A program made the position numbers and the translations under genes. The notes below the pieces were generated by a model. It did no database searches and was not told the origin of the DNA. It worked only from the letters and a program-made list of their open reading frames with translations. From the IMG/VR virus record IMGVR_UViG_3300030106_006724, positions 1-64,000 of that record: a stretch of DNA of 64,000 nucleotides; one strand, written 5' to 3'. Of this stretch, positions 26,261 through 35,213 are shown piece after piece (the first letter of the stretch is position 1; each line of letters starts with the position of its first letter). The DNA comes from a virus.

Positions 26261-26796
26261 TGTCTAAAATTGAAGAATTAAAAAAATTATGTGGTGAGTT
26301 AAGAACTTTAACTGAACAGACTTTTGATGAGGTTAAGAGTGATAAATATTCTAAATATGAAGATGCTTTAAGATCTTTTATTGATAAGTATGAAATAGAT
26401 CATAGACCATGGGGTAAGTACGAAGTAATGTACAGTAGTCCTTTTGTAAAAGTAAAGAAGATAATAGTTAAACCTCGAGGTATATTATCTTATCAGTATC
26501 ATGATCAAAGAACTGAGGATTGGATAATTACTAGAGGAAGCGCTAAAATAGTACTTGATGATGAAGAGGTATGGAGAACTGAAGGAGAAAGAATTAGAAT
26601 AAAAGTAGGACAGAAGCATAGAGTTAGTAATCCTAGTTTTGATAATATATTAGAATTTATAGAAGTGCAAACAGGAACTTACTTTGGAGAAGATGATATA
26701 ATCAGAATAGAAGATGATTATGGTAGATTAGAAGACGAGCATTTAAGAGATCATGATATAAAAGGAGGAATAATTAATAGTTATGAAAAAAAATAA
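26260..26796 (+). CDS. mannose-6-phosphate isomerase type II-like cupin
   Basis: 178 residues from the ATG at 26260 (TAATG overlap); an upstream in-frame ATG lies within folE2. HRPWGKYEVMYSSPFVKVKK and the cupin strand segments SYQYHDQRTEDWIITRG and VGQKHRVSNP match the cupin domain of bifunctional ManC/PMI type II. It would feed mannose phosphate toward GDP-mannose, used by the GDP-mannose epimerase and dehydrogenase genes at 55-62 kb. No guanylyltransferase domain is attached. Confidence 0.8.
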   Translation: MSKIEELKKLCGELRTLTEQTFDEVKSDKYSKYEDALRSFIDKYEIDHRPWGKYEVMYSSPFVKVKKIIVKPRGILSYQYHDQRTEDWIITRGSAKIVLDDEEVWRTEGERIRIKVGQKHRVSNPSFDNILEFIEVQTGTYFGEDDIIRIEDDYGRLEDEHLRDHDIKGGIINSYEKK

Positions 26797-26962
26797 AAGT
26801 TTAGCAGAATATATAGTTGAAATAGATGGTAAGCAATATGTACCTTACAGTAAAGCTGTAGAGGCGATAATGCAATCCGTAAGTAGAGAAGTAAGAGAAG
26901 CTATGGATGAAGTAGCTTCCGGAATGAAGGATGTAAATAGTTTATTAGAAGATAATGATTAA
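26783..26962 (+). CDS. small hypothetical protein, 59 residues
   Basis: Starts within the end of the cupin gene and overlaps the dpdA start by 8 bases, typical translational coupling here. 59 residues, mostly helical and charged (EAIMQSVSREVREAMDEVAS). No family recognised. Confidence 0.6.
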   Translation: MKKNKSLAEYIVEIDGKQYVPYSKAVEAIMQSVSREVREAMDEVASGMKDVNSLLEDND

Positions 26963-27770
26963 AATAGCGCACGAATCTCCTAAGAGTATTTTTGATGATG
27001 TACAGAAAGTAACTGACTACGATTACGCTCTAGTTCATTTATTAGAAGAAGACGAACAGTATCTTAAGCATTTTCAACAAGCTATTAAAAAAGGAAGAGA
27101 AGTAATTTTAGATAATTCAATATTTGAATTAGAAGAAGCTTTTGAAGCTGAAAAATTTGCATACTGGGTTGAAAAATTAAGACCTGAATGGTATATAGTA
27201 CCTGATGCTTTAGAAAACTCTCTTCTTACCATGGCTCAGATGGAAAAATGGAACTCTCAGTATAAAAACCTTCCCGGTAAAAAAATTGGAGTAGTACAAG
27301 GTCAAACTTATCAATCTATTATAGACTGTTATAAGTATATGGATTATGTAGCTGATGTTGATATGATAGCTATATCATTTGATTACTCTTATTATACCGA
27401 ATCAGTACCTCATGCTAATAAGTACGTTAGTTGGATGTTAGGTAGAATAAAATTATTAGGAGACTTACTTAAGCATGGTATAATAAATAAAAATAAACCT
27501 CATCACCTTTTAGGATGTGGATTACCTCAAGAATTTAGCTTTTATAAACATTCAGATTACGATTGGTTATACTCTTTAGATACTTCTAATCCAGTAGTTC
27601 ACGGTATCAAAGGTATTAAATATGGTGATGATGGTTTGTGGAGCAAAGAATCTCAAAAACTTTATGAATTAATTAATTATGAAGTTGAAGATACTAATAT
27701 AATAATGAATAATATACAAAAATTTAGATGGTTAACTAATGGGAGACACAAAGTGGATATCGTTCTTTAG
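26955..27770 (+). CDS. dpdA: DpdA-like DNA-guanine transglycosylase
   Basis: 271 residues. It fits the phage TGT-like family that exchanges guanine in DNA for 7-deazaguanine bases: VILDNSIFELEEAF (about 50-63), IVPDALENS, KIGVVQGQT, HHLLGCGLPQEF and YSLDTSNPV in a TIM-barrel order. The Asp residues in LDNS and PDAL and in SLDTS are candidate catalytic residues. It lacks the zinc-binding Cys cluster of tRNA-guanine transglycosylase. It overlaps the formyltransferase gene by 32 bases, and the whole preQ1 pathway is encoded around it. Confidence 0.85.
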   Translation: MIKIAHESPKSIFDDVQKVTDYDYALVHLLEEDEQYLKHFQQAIKKGREVILDNSIFELEEAFEAEKFAYWVEKLRPEWYIVPDALENSLLTMAQMEKWNSQYKNLPGKKIGVVQGQTYQSIIDCYKYMDYVADVDMIAISFDYSYYTESVPHANKYVSWMLGRIKLLGDLLKHGIINKNKPHHLLGCGLPQEFSFYKHSDYDWLYSLDTSNPVVHGIKGIKYGDDGLWSKESQKLYELINYEVEDTNIIMNNIQKFRWLTNGRHKVDIVL

Positions 27771-28302
27771 TCAAACAGGATCTGAAATAGCTGATATATC
27801 TGAAGCATTAGGACAAGCTCCTGATGTTATTATTACTAATGATAGACCCGATCATCTTAGAACTATAGATGAAAGAATAGAAAAGCAAGGTTATTTTACC
27901 TGGGCTAATAAACCTTCAGAAGAAGATTATATTAGTTTATTAGAAGCTTATCCTGATGCAATAGTTACTTTACATGGTTGGTTAAGAATAGTACCTCCGT
28001 ATGTCTGTGAACGTTCTAAAATTTATAACGGTCATCCCGGTCTGATAACTAAATATCCAGAACTAAAAGGTAAAGATCCTCAAGAGAAAGCTTTTAAATT
28101 ACAACACGAAGTTATGGGGTGTGTACTTCATGAGGTTTCTCCTGGAGTAGATGAAGGGAAAATACTAATGGAAGAAAGATTTAACTCTCATGGGTTGGAT
28201 CTTAACGGAGTTTTTCGTACCTTAAGAGATAGAAGTTTATACATGTGGATTAAATTTTTAAGAATAGCTTTAATTCATCAAAATTATTATAATGATAACT
28301 AG
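27739..28302 (+). CDS. formyltransferase, candidate DpdN (dPreQ1 N-formyltransferase)
   Basis: 187 residues. It has the 10-formyl-THF-dependent formyltransferase fold of PurN/Fmt: FSQTGSEIADIS, YNGHPGLITKYPELKG (catalytic Asn and His) and GVDEGKIL (catalytic Asp). It begins inside dpdA, so translation is coupled. A formyltransferase named DpdN has been proposed for phages whose DNA holds 7-(formylamino)methyl-7-deazaguanine; position and fold suggest this role here. GAR transformylase is the alternative, but no other purine synthesis genes are present. Confidence 0.75.
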   Translation: MGDTKWISFFSQTGSEIADISEALGQAPDVIITNDRPDHLRTIDERIEKQGYFTWANKPSEEDYISLLEAYPDAIVTLHGWLRIVPPYVCERSKIYNGHPGLITKYPELKGKDPQEKAFKLQHEVMGCVLHEVSPGVDEGKILMEERFNSHGLDLNGVFRTLRDRSLYMWIKFLRIALIHQNYYNDN

Positions 28303-28813
28303 AATAGCTTTAGTAGGAGCAAGTAGTACAGGAAAAACTACTGTATTTGAATTACTTAAAAATAAATTACCTAAGTATGAATTCGTTAATGAATCGACTC
28401 GTACTATAGGTAACTATGGTTTTCCTATAAATGAACAAGGTACTGATGCTACTCAATTAGCTATTAGTAGCTTTCATTTAGAAGCTTTACTTCAACCTAA
28501 TAATTTAGTATTAGATAGATGCTATATGGATGTAGTAGTTTATTCTAAATTTATGGAAAATTTAAGAGCTAGAACTTATAATTATATTGAAGATACTTGG
28601 AATAGAATAAAAAAAGAGTATACTCATTATATTTATTTTCCTATTGAATTTGATTCAGTTGATGATGGAGTAAGGAGTATAGATGAGACTTGGAGAAAAG
28701 ATATAGATGATGAATTCCAAGCTGTATTAGAAGGAGTACGAAAACCTTATTTAACTGTTACTGGATCCCCGATGCAGAGAATTGAACAAATATTAAAATT
28801 TATAAATGAGTAA
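28292..28813 (+). CDS. P-loop kinase/ATPase (NadR- or AAA_28-like)
   Basis: 173 residues. VGASSTGKTT (8-17) is the P-loop, and LDRCYMDVVVY is a Walker B-like strand with a DRxxxD pattern, as in the kinase domain of NadR. NadR-type folds phosphorylate nicotinamide riboside or other nucleosides. It lies between the formyltransferase and MazG-like genes, so a nucleoside or base intermediate is a possible substrate. Confidence 0.7.
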   Translation: MITRIALVGASSTGKTTVFELLKNKLPKYEFVNESTRTIGNYGFPINEQGTDATQLAISSFHLEALLQPNNLVLDRCYMDVVVYSKFMENLRARTYNYIEDTWNRIKKEYTHYIYFPIEFDSVDDGVRSIDETWRKDIDDEFQAVLEGVRKPYLTVTGSPMQRIEQILKFINE

Positions 28814-29318
28814 ACAATTAGAACTAGACTTTGGCGGTCCTGAAAAATATGTACCTTTCGTTTCAGAGGTAGAAGAATTTAATGCCACGTTTGGCAAACC
28901 TAATAATTATGAACCAACTATTCCAGAGAAAAAAGAATGGCAATTCGTCTATGACTTTATTCTCGAAGAACTTGAAGAATATAGAGAAGCTTGCGAAAGA
29001 GGAGACATCGTCGAAGTTTTGGATGCTCTTTGCGATATTGCTTACGTTTCCATTGGGAACGGTACTATGTTACATGGCCTTAAGGATAAGATATGGCCTG
29101 CTTATCAAGAAGTACAAGCGTCTAATATGTCAAAAGCTTGTACTACTGAAGAAGAAGCAAAAGAAACTGTCGCCCTCAGAACTAAAGAACAGGGTGAAGA
29201 GTGTTATTATGAAAAAGTAGGTGACTATTATATAGTATACCGAAAAAGAGATAAAAAGGTTATGAAATCTATAAATTATTTCAGACCAGATTTAAGTAAA
29301 TTTTTAAAAAATGTATAA
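28806..29318 (+). CDS. MazG-like nucleotide pyrophosphohydrolase
   Basis: 170 residues. FILEELEEYREACERGD and EVLDALCDIAYV are the metal-binding EExxE...ExxD pattern of MazG/dUTPase-like all-alpha pyrophosphatases. SNMSKACTTEEEA in the second half also matches phage relatives. Such enzymes remove unwanted nucleotides or ppGpp-type alarmones. It overlaps the upstream kinase and downstream nuclease genes by 8 bases each. A second frame (28882-29220) inside it is a shadow. Confidence 0.8.
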   Translation: MSKQLELDFGGPEKYVPFVSEVEEFNATFGKPNNYEPTIPEKKEWQFVYDFILEELEEYREACERGDIVEVLDALCDIAYVSIGNGTMLHGLKDKIWPAYQEVQASNMSKACTTEEEAKETVALRTKEQGEECYYEKVGDYYIVYRKRDKKVMKSINYFRPDLSKFLKNV

Positions 29319-29676
29319 ATACGGAGCAAAATTAGTTAGAGTAGTCGATGGAGATACAGCTGATGTAATGATCGACTTAGGTTTTGATACTTGGGTTAAG
29401 GCTAGACTTAGATTTAAAGGAGTTGATACCTGGGAAAAAAGAACTAGAAATAAAGAAGAAAAAATAAAAGGTTTAGCTGCTACAGCTTTTACTGCAACTT
29501 ATTTAGAAAAGAATAAAGGTAATTTTACTATTCAATCATACGGTAAAGGTAAGTACGGTAGAGTTTTAGCAGAGATCTTTATAGATGGAGAAGAAAAATC
29601 TCTTAATCAGTTATTAATAGAAAATGGTCATGCGTATATTTACGAAGGCGGTAAAAAACAAGTATTTAATGGATAA
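29311..29676 (+). CDS. staphylococcal nuclease-like (SNase/thermonuclease) protein
   Basis: 121 residues. VVDGDTADV, ARLRFKGVDTWE (catalytic Arg and Glu) and GKYGRVLAEIF (second Arg) follow the SNase pattern. No signal peptide, so it acts in the cytoplasm, probably on host DNA or RNA. If phage DNA carries deazaguanine this could help tell host from phage DNA, which is speculation. It overlaps queF by 8 bases (ATGGATAA). Confidence 0.85.
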   Translation: MYKYGAKLVRVVDGDTADVMIDLGFDTWVKARLRFKGVDTWEKRTRNKEEKIKGLAATAFTATYLEKNKGNFTIQSYGKGKYGRVLAEIFIDGEEKSLNQLLIENGHAYIYEGGKKQVFNG

Positions 29677-30568
29677 TCAAAGTAAAGTAAAAGAAATAGC
29701 AGGTAAACATTTAGGTAAAGTAGGTGGAGCCGGCTATAGCGATCAGTATAATAGAGACTTATTAGTAAAAGTTCCTAGAAAGTTAAATAGAGAAACTTAT
29801 AATCTTTCTGGAAATGAATTTGTAGGAGTTGATACATGGAATGCATATGAAGTATCTGCTATTACTACTAAGGGTCAACCTGTAGCGGGTATGTTAAAAA
29901 TAGTATGCCCTTCTAACTCTGAATTTCACGTAGAATCTAAGTCTATAAAGTTATATTTAAATTCTCTTAATATGACTAAGATAGGAGATACAGCTAAAGA
30001 CTGTATTAAAGGTATAGAAGCTACAGTTAAAAGAGATTTAGATGAATTATTAGAAACTAATACGACTGTATCTTTTTATGCTGATGATTCAGAAACTACT
30101 CCTCTATCCTTTAAAGATTATGAAGATGTAGCCGAAATTGCTAATTTAGATGAAATAGATTTTACCTCTTTTAAATCTGATGCTTCTCAGTTAGAAGCTC
30201 AAGATAATGATGAAGTAGAAGAATTAAGGTATAGATCTAACTTATTAAGATCGAACTGTAGAGTAACTAATCAACCTGATTGGGGTGATGTATTTATCTA
30301 TCTTAGAGGTAAAAAATTACCTACTGCAGCTTCATTAGCAAAGTATATAGTAAGCCATAGAACTGTAAGTCATTTCCATGAAGAGATATGTGAAATGGTA
30401 TTTGCTCATTTATGTGAAGCATTTCAACCAGACCAATTAATGGTTGCATGTTTATATACTAGAAGAGGAGGTTTAGATATTAATCCTATTAGAGCTACTC
30501 ATTCTAGTTTAATACCAGAATTTTTTACTAATCCTGATTTTACTATTCAAAAAACTTTAAGGCAGTAA
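29669..30568 (+). CDS. queF: QueF, NADPH-dependent preQ0 reductase (long, two-module type)
   Basis: 299 residues from ATG 29669; a 45-base in-frame extension upstream lies in the nuclease gene. The QueF motif ESKSIKLYLNSLN and the catalytic cysteine in LLRSNCRVTNQPDWG are both clear, in the order found in the long E. coli-type enzyme. A Phe-His-Glu segment (HFHEEICE) completes the site. It reduces the nitrile of preQ0 to the amine of preQ1. This makes the phage pathway complete from GTP to preQ1. Confidence 0.88.
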   Translation: MDNQSKVKEIAGKHLGKVGGAGYSDQYNRDLLVKVPRKLNRETYNLSGNEFVGVDTWNAYEVSAITTKGQPVAGMLKIVCPSNSEFHVESKSIKLYLNSLNMTKIGDTAKDCIKGIEATVKRDLDELLETNTTVSFYADDSETTPLSFKDYEDVAEIANLDEIDFTSFKSDASQLEAQDNDEVEELRYRSNLLRSNCRVTNQPDWGDVFIYLRGKKLPTAASLAKYIVSHRTVSHFHEEICEMVFAHLCEAFQPDQLMVACLYTRRGGLDINPIRATHSSLIPEFFTNPDFTIQKTLRQ

Positions 30569-31173
30569 TGAATAAACTATGGTCCTTTGGTGATTCTTGG
30601 ACATATGGTCAAGGAGTTAATTCTAATGAAACCTTCACACAGCTTATAGCTGATTCCCTTAATTTAGAACCTTTAAATTTAGGTATACCAGGAGCTGCTA
30701 ATAGTTACATATATAATAAACTTATTCATTACCGTATTAATTTTAAACCTGGTGATTTAGTTTTAATAAACTGGAGTAGTCCTCATAGAGATGAATATAC
30801 AGATAGATATGATTATAAACGTTCTGATAATAAATTAAACTTTAATATAAAATTCTATCCTGAATATTTAAATAATACATATAATAAATTAAAAGAGTTT
30901 AATTTTATTATGACTCAAGCTTTTAATCCTATTTTTGGTTATGACTATAGTTTAAATACTAACTATCACGGTAAAAATTTTATAGAGTGGGGCAAACCTA
31001 ATAATACTTTAGTTGATATTATAAGTGATAATTGGTGTAAAGAAAATAGAAATAATTTATTTATGTCAAATTTTCCTGTTAAAAAAGATTTTTCGATGTT
31101 TGTTAAAGACGATAATCATCCATCACCTAAAGGGCATAAATTAATAGCAGATAAACTTTTAGAATATTTATAA
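30568..31173 (+). CDS. SGNH/GDSL-like hydrolase (copy 1)
   Basis: 201 residues. SFGDSWTYGQG (6-16) is block I with the nucleophilic Ser, and DNHPSPKGHKLIAD near the end holds the Asp-x-x-His of block V. LNLGIPGAANSY provides block II Gly. The family includes esterases and acetyl-hydrolases of glycans. In a phage with many glycan genes, deacetylation of host or own sugars is plausible. No signal peptide. TAATG coupling to queF. Confidence 0.75.
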   Translation: MNKLWSFGDSWTYGQGVNSNETFTQLIADSLNLEPLNLGIPGAANSYIYNKLIHYRINFKPGDLVLINWSSPHRDEYTDRYDYKRSDNKLNFNIKFYPEYLNNTYNKLKEFNFIMTQAFNPIFGYDYSLNTNYHGKNFIEWGKPNNTLVDIISDNWCKENRNNLFMSNFPVKKDFSMFVKDDNHPSPKGHKLIADKLLEYL

Positions 31174-31175
31174 TT

Positions 31176-31433
31176 ATGACAAAAGAAACAGTAGAATCTA
31201 TAAAACTAATCGCAGAAAGAGTCCCCCCTGGAGATAACTGGGAATTAGTAATTGATAAAGAGAACGTAATAGAAGGTTTAGTTCAGACTCTTACTCAATA
31301 TATGCGTAAAACTAAATTTAAAGGTAACTATAGATTAGAGCCTTTACAAGGTAAATTATTCGCTATAGAAGAAGAGCAAGTAAATATTGTTGAACCTGAA
31401 CCTGAAAAGTTTGACCTTTACGGAGAATTTTAG
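31176..31433 (+). CDS. hypothetical protein, 85 residues
   Basis: No family recognised. 85 residues, acidic C-terminus rich in Glu and Pro (EEEQVNIVEPEPEKFDLYGEF). It begins 2 bases after the SGNH gene and is followed by a promoter, so it closes this operon. Confidence 0.65.
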   Translation: MTKETVESIKLIAERVPPGDNWELVIDKENVIEGLVQTLTQYMRKTKFKGNYRLEPLQGKLFAIEEEQVNIVEPEPEKFDLYGEF

Positions 31434-31441
31434 AAAATTAG

Positions 31442-31472
31442 TTGGAATTCTGAGATATTCTTCTTATATTAG
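31442..31472 (+). promoter_or_regulatory. Bacteroidetes-type promoter of GIY-YIG/polA/metK
   Basis: TTG at 31442-31444, 20-base spacer, TATATTAG at 31465-31472 (one base from the common TATATTAT). The ATG at 31490 follows after 17 bases, preceded by GGTTAT. Confidence 0.75.
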
Positions 31473-31489
31473 GTTAATAAAACGGTTAT

Positions 31490-31921
31490 ATGGATAAAGT
31501 TTATCATTGGTTAGAAGAAGGTTTTATTCAAGCTGGTACTTTCTTTATTTCCGATAAATATACTCAAGGTGTTGATGTAGAATTTATAGTAGATAGAAAA
31601 GATTGGTATATACCTGGAGTATATATTTTTGCTGATAAACAAGGTAGTGTACTTAAAATAGGTGAAAGTGGTAAGCTTGCCGATAGAATGTTTAATCAAT
31701 ATAAGTGTATTGATAACGTTACTAATAATCGAATTAGAGAAAGCTTAAAAGCTGATTATAAAAAAGTTAATTTTTTCTTTTTTCCGGTTCCTCAAGCAAC
31801 TGAAACTATAATGAATAGAGAGATTACAGGAGCTTTTCATAAGCAGTTAGAAGAACAATTATTAAAAGAATACTTTAAAAATACTGGTAAACTTCCTACT
31901 TGGAACGAAATGAGAAAATAA
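31490..31921 (+). CDS. GIY-YIG-like nuclease-fold protein
   Basis: 143 residues. PGVYIFADKQG is like the GIY strand and LKIGESGKLADRMFNQY like the YIG strand plus the catalytic Arg, while EEQLLKEYF near the end can supply the conserved Glu. This layout fits a minimal GIY-YIG domain. It could be a repair or host-DNA nuclease. Directly upstream of polA (3 bases). Confidence 0.6.
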   Translation: MDKVYHWLEEGFIQAGTFFISDKYTQGVDVEFIVDRKDWYIPGVYIFADKQGSVLKIGESGKLADRMFNQYKCIDNVTNNRIRESLKADYKKVNFFFFPVPQATETIMNREITGAFHKQLEEQLLKEYFKNTGKLPTWNEMRK

Positions 31922-31924
31922 TAT

Positions 31925-34252
31925 ATGCAATTAGAGAAAAAATACTATACCGTTCAAGATAATGAAACTCTTGAACTCTTATATAAACATATTGAATCGT
32001 CTGATATACTAGCTGTCGATACTGAAACTTCTGGTCTTAATCCTCGTAAAGATAAAATAGTTGGTTGGTCAGTATCTGGCGACGAAGGTGTAGGGTTTTA
32101 CCTACCTACCTTAGTTTGGAACTTTGATAAAGATGAATTAGAACTTCAAACTATTAACGGTAAATCTACTGAAACTATATCTAAAAACTTTATGAGAATG
32201 CTAAAAGGTAAAAAATTAGTATTTCATAATGCTTCGTTTGACTGTCAGTTTATTAAAAATTATTTTGGAGTAGATCTTATTGAAGATATATGGGTTGATA
32301 CTGGTCTATTAGTTCATACTGTATATGAAGAAGGTGCGTTTGGTTATGGTAATCCTTTTGGTTTGAAACCTATTGCTATAATGAATCAGAAAGAATTAGG
32401 TTTAGATGTAGAAAAAGCTGCTAACGAAGAGCAATTAGAACTTAAAGGCTCTATAAAGAAAAATGGCGGTCAGACTACTAAGTTACTATTTGAGATTTAT
32501 AAAGCTGATTTAGATATTCTATCTAAGTATGCTTCTGCCGATACCGATTTAACTTTACGTATATGTAACTTATATCTAAAGAAATTAAAAGAAGAAGGGC
32601 TAGAGAAGTTTTTCTTTGAAGAAGAAGTTATGCCGATATATAGAGAAGTAACTGTTCCTATGGAATCTGCAGGTGTTGATTTAGATGTAGAACTAATAGA
32701 AAAGACTCATAAAGAGATTAGCGAAGACTTAATTAAAAATAAAGAGATAGTAATGAAATCTTTATTAGCTATTTCTGAAGTTAAAGAATGGGTATTAGGT
32801 ACTGCATTAAGTAACTACCCTGTATCTCATAAAGGTAACTGGGCTCAGAATTTGGTTACTCGTTATTCTTTACCTTTACCTAAGTCTGAAAAAACTGGTA
32901 AGTATTCTCTTACTAGTAAAAATATAGAAGAGTTAGAGGAATCTAATGTTAAGCAGTTTTTACTTACTGGTGATACTGATCTTATAGAAGATGTAGAAAA
33001 AGCTCGTATATCGATGGCTATGTGGAAAGAATCTAATGATGGAGAGTATATTAATATTCAATCTAAGAAGCATTTAGGTGAAATAGTATTTAAGTATATG
33101 GGTATTAAACCTAAAGTAGCTGGTGCTAATACTAAATCTGGTAGAGCTAAGTTTGATATGGATATGGTAGAAGAACTAGCGAAAGAATATCCTTGGGCTG
33201 AAAACTTAAGAATATATAATAAACTACTTAAGATTAAATCTACTTATGTAGATAGGTTTAGAGATAGAAATGAAGATGGTAAATATTATTTTTACTTTAA
33301 GCAGAATGGTACTGTATCTGGTCGATATGGATCTGATGCTCAACAGTTACCTAAACCTTTAGAAGAAGGTGAAGATGCTCCTATTATTATGAAGTATGTT
33401 AATATAGTAAGGGCTTTCTTAGTAGCCGGTAAAGGTAGAAAAGTTATTGATGCTGATTACGAATCATTAGAACCTCATTGCTTTGCCTCAGTATCTGGTG
33501 ATAAAAAACTTCAAGAAATATTCGATAATGGTTGGGACTTTTATTCTTATGTCGCTATTCAAACTGAAAAGCTTGATGGAGTATCTGCTGATAAAAAAGC
33601 TGATAACTACCTTAAAAAATTAGATCCTGTTAAAAGAAATAAAGCTAAAGCTTATTCTTTAGGAGTTGCATATGGAATGGAAGCTTATGCTCTTAAAATG
33701 ACTTTAGGAGTAGATCAAAAGACTGCTGAAGGATTAATAAAGGGTTACTTAGATGGTTTTCCTGGTTTAAGAGATTGGAGAGAAAACTCTCGTAGGCAAG
33801 TAAAAGATCATGGTTTTATTAAAAATTATGTTGGTCGTATAAGGCACGTACCTAAGGTAAAAAAGATTTATGAAAAGTTTGGTGAAAAGATGATGGATTG
33901 GAGGTTTAGAAAAGACTTAGAGAATCAAGGATATAATAGAGATGATATAGTTAAGGTTTATAGAGATTACCGTAATGGATTAAACTTCTGCCTTAACTTT
34001 CAATTACAATCTTTAGCTGCAGCGGTAGTAAATAGAGCTGCTGTAGTTATTAATAGGACTGCTAGAGAAAAAGGCTTCGATGCTTTCGTTCAAGCACAAG
34101 TACATGACCAGTTAATTATAAACGTGAAAGACGATCAAGCTGAAGCCTTTGCTCCTTTAGTTCAAGAGATTATGGAAAATACTACTAAGTTACCTGGAGT
34201 AACTTTAAAAGCTCCTCCTGAAATAGCTAATAACTGGAGAGACGGACATTAA
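31925..34252 (+). CDS. polA: DNA polymerase I (family A) with 3'-5' exonuclease
   Basis: 775 residues. The exonuclease domain is intact: DTE (32-34), HNASFD (101-106) and YASADTD (202-208). Polymerase motif A is DADYESLEPHCF (509-520) and motif B is RNKAKAYSLGVAYG (571-584). Motif C is VHDQL (726-730), with Gln for the usual Glu. The residue equal to E. coli Phe762 is Leu579. No 5' nuclease domain; the gene at 5123 can supply it. It is the main replicative polymerase. Another, reduced family A-like gene lies at 1390. Confidence 0.93.
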   Translation: MQLEKKYYTVQDNETLELLYKHIESSDILAVDTETSGLNPRKDKIVGWSVSGDEGVGFYLPTLVWNFDKDELELQTINGKSTETISKNFMRMLKGKKLVFHNASFDCQFIKNYFGVDLIEDIWVDTGLLVHTVYEEGAFGYGNPFGLKPIAIMNQKELGLDVEKAANEEQLELKGSIKKNGGQTTKLLFEIYKADLDILSKYASADTDLTLRICNLYLKKLKEEGLEKFFFEEEVMPIYREVTVPMESAGVDLDVELIEKTHKEISEDLIKNKEIVMKSLLAISEVKEWVLGTALSNYPVSHKGNWAQNLVTRYSLPLPKSEKTGKYSLTSKNIEELEESNVKQFLLTGDTDLIEDVEKARISMAMWKESNDGEYINIQSKKHLGEIVFKYMGIKPKVAGANTKSGRAKFDMDMVEELAKEYPWAENLRIYNKLLKIKSTYVDRFRDRNEDGKYYFYFKQNGTVSGRYGSDAQQLPKPLEEGEDAPIIMKYVNIVRAFLVAGKGRKVIDADYESLEPHCFASVSGDKKLQEIFDNGWDFYSYVAIQTEKLDGVSADKKADNYLKKLDPVKRNKAKAYSLGVAYGMEAYALKMTLGVDQKTAEGLIKGYLDGFPGLRDWRENSRRQVKDHGFIKNYVGRIRHVPKVKKIYEKFGEKMMDWRFRKDLENQGYNRDDIVKVYRDYRNGLNFCLNFQLQSLAAAVVNRAAVVINRTAREKGFDAFVQAQVHDQLIINVKDDQAEAFAPLVQEIMENTTKLPGVTLKAPPEIANNWRDGH

Positions 34253-34262
34253 AATTAATTAT

Positions 34263-35213
34263 ATGATTAGAACAGCAGAATGTATAACACCTAAGCATCC
34301 AGATAAAATCTGTGATAGAATATCAGATGCTATTTTAGATGCATGTTTAAAGCAGGATCCTAATACAAGAGCTGCTATAGAAACTATGGGAGGTCACGGA
34401 ATTATAACCGTAACCGGCGAACTAACTACAACAGCCTTTGTTGATATTCCGGAAGTAGTAAAATCAGTATACGGTAAAGATATAGGAGTACAAACCAATA
34501 TAGTAATGCAATCACCAGAAATAGCTCAAGGAGTAGATACTGGCGGAGCAGGTGATCAAGGTATTATGATAGGATATGCTTGTACTGAAAATGATGAAAT
34601 GGTACCTCTAGAGTATTATTTTGCAAGAAAGTTATGTGAATCTATCTATATAAATCATCCTTATGATGGAAAAACTCAAGTTACTATATTAGAAGATGAT
34701 TCATTAAATGTAGTAGCATCGTTTCAAAATACTTCTACTGAAGACTTAATACATCATATAAAAGATTTCTTTGCAGAAACAAATTATACCATCAATTCTC
34801 TACATTGCAACCCAGCTGGAGAATGGAATTTAGGAGGCTTTGATGCTGATACAGGATTAACAGGAAGAAAATTAGCTGTAGATAACTATGGTCCTAGAAT
34901 ACCTTTAGGTGGAGGAGCTTTTAGCGGTAAGGATAGTTCTAAAGTAGATAGATCAGCAGCATATATGGCTAGAAGAATAGCTACAGACTATATAGGAAAA
35001 TATAAAGCTAGTGAAGTTTATGTAACTCTAGCTTATGCTATAGGACATGATAAACCTTTACAAGCTACAGCTTTAGTAGATGGAAAAGAAATTTATATAA
35101 ACGACTATGATTTATCTCCAAAAGGAATAGTAGAGTTTTTAGGTTTAAAACAACCTATTTTCTACGAAACTTCTAAATGGGGGCATATGGGAAAAAACTT
35201 TTCATGGAATTAG
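34263..35213 (+). CDS. metK: S-adenosylmethionine synthetase
   Basis: 316 residues, about 70 shorter than bacterial MetK (about 385). Conserved elements: TPKHPDKICDRISDAILD, GGAGDQGIMIGYA, NYGPRIPLGGGAFSGKD and DRSAAYMARR. It makes SAM from methionine and ATP. Radical SAM QueE uses SAM in this phage, and adenine from SAM products could be recycled by the genes at 38943-39967. It follows polA by 10 bases and ends at the Hsp20 promoter. Confidence 0.88.
   Translation: MIRTAECITPKHPDKICDRISDAILDACLKQDPNTRAAIETMGGHGIITVTGELTTTAFVDIPEVVKSVYGKDIGVQTNIVMQSPEIAQGVDTGGAGDQGIMIGYACTENDEMVPLEYYFARKLCESIYINHPYDGKTQVTILEDDSLNVVASFQNTSTEDLIHHIKDFFAETNYTINSLHCNPAGEWNLGGFDADTGLTGRKLAVDNYGPRIPLGGGAFSGKDSSKVDRSAAYMARRIATDYIGKYKASEVYVTLAYAIGHDKPLQATALVDGKEIYINDYDLSPKGIVEFLGLKQPIFYETSKWGHMGKNFSWN

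Noticed and set aside
28882-29220. 112-codon + frame inside the MazG-like gene
   Set aside because: The MazG frame has family motifs and tight coupling; the other frame is low complexity.
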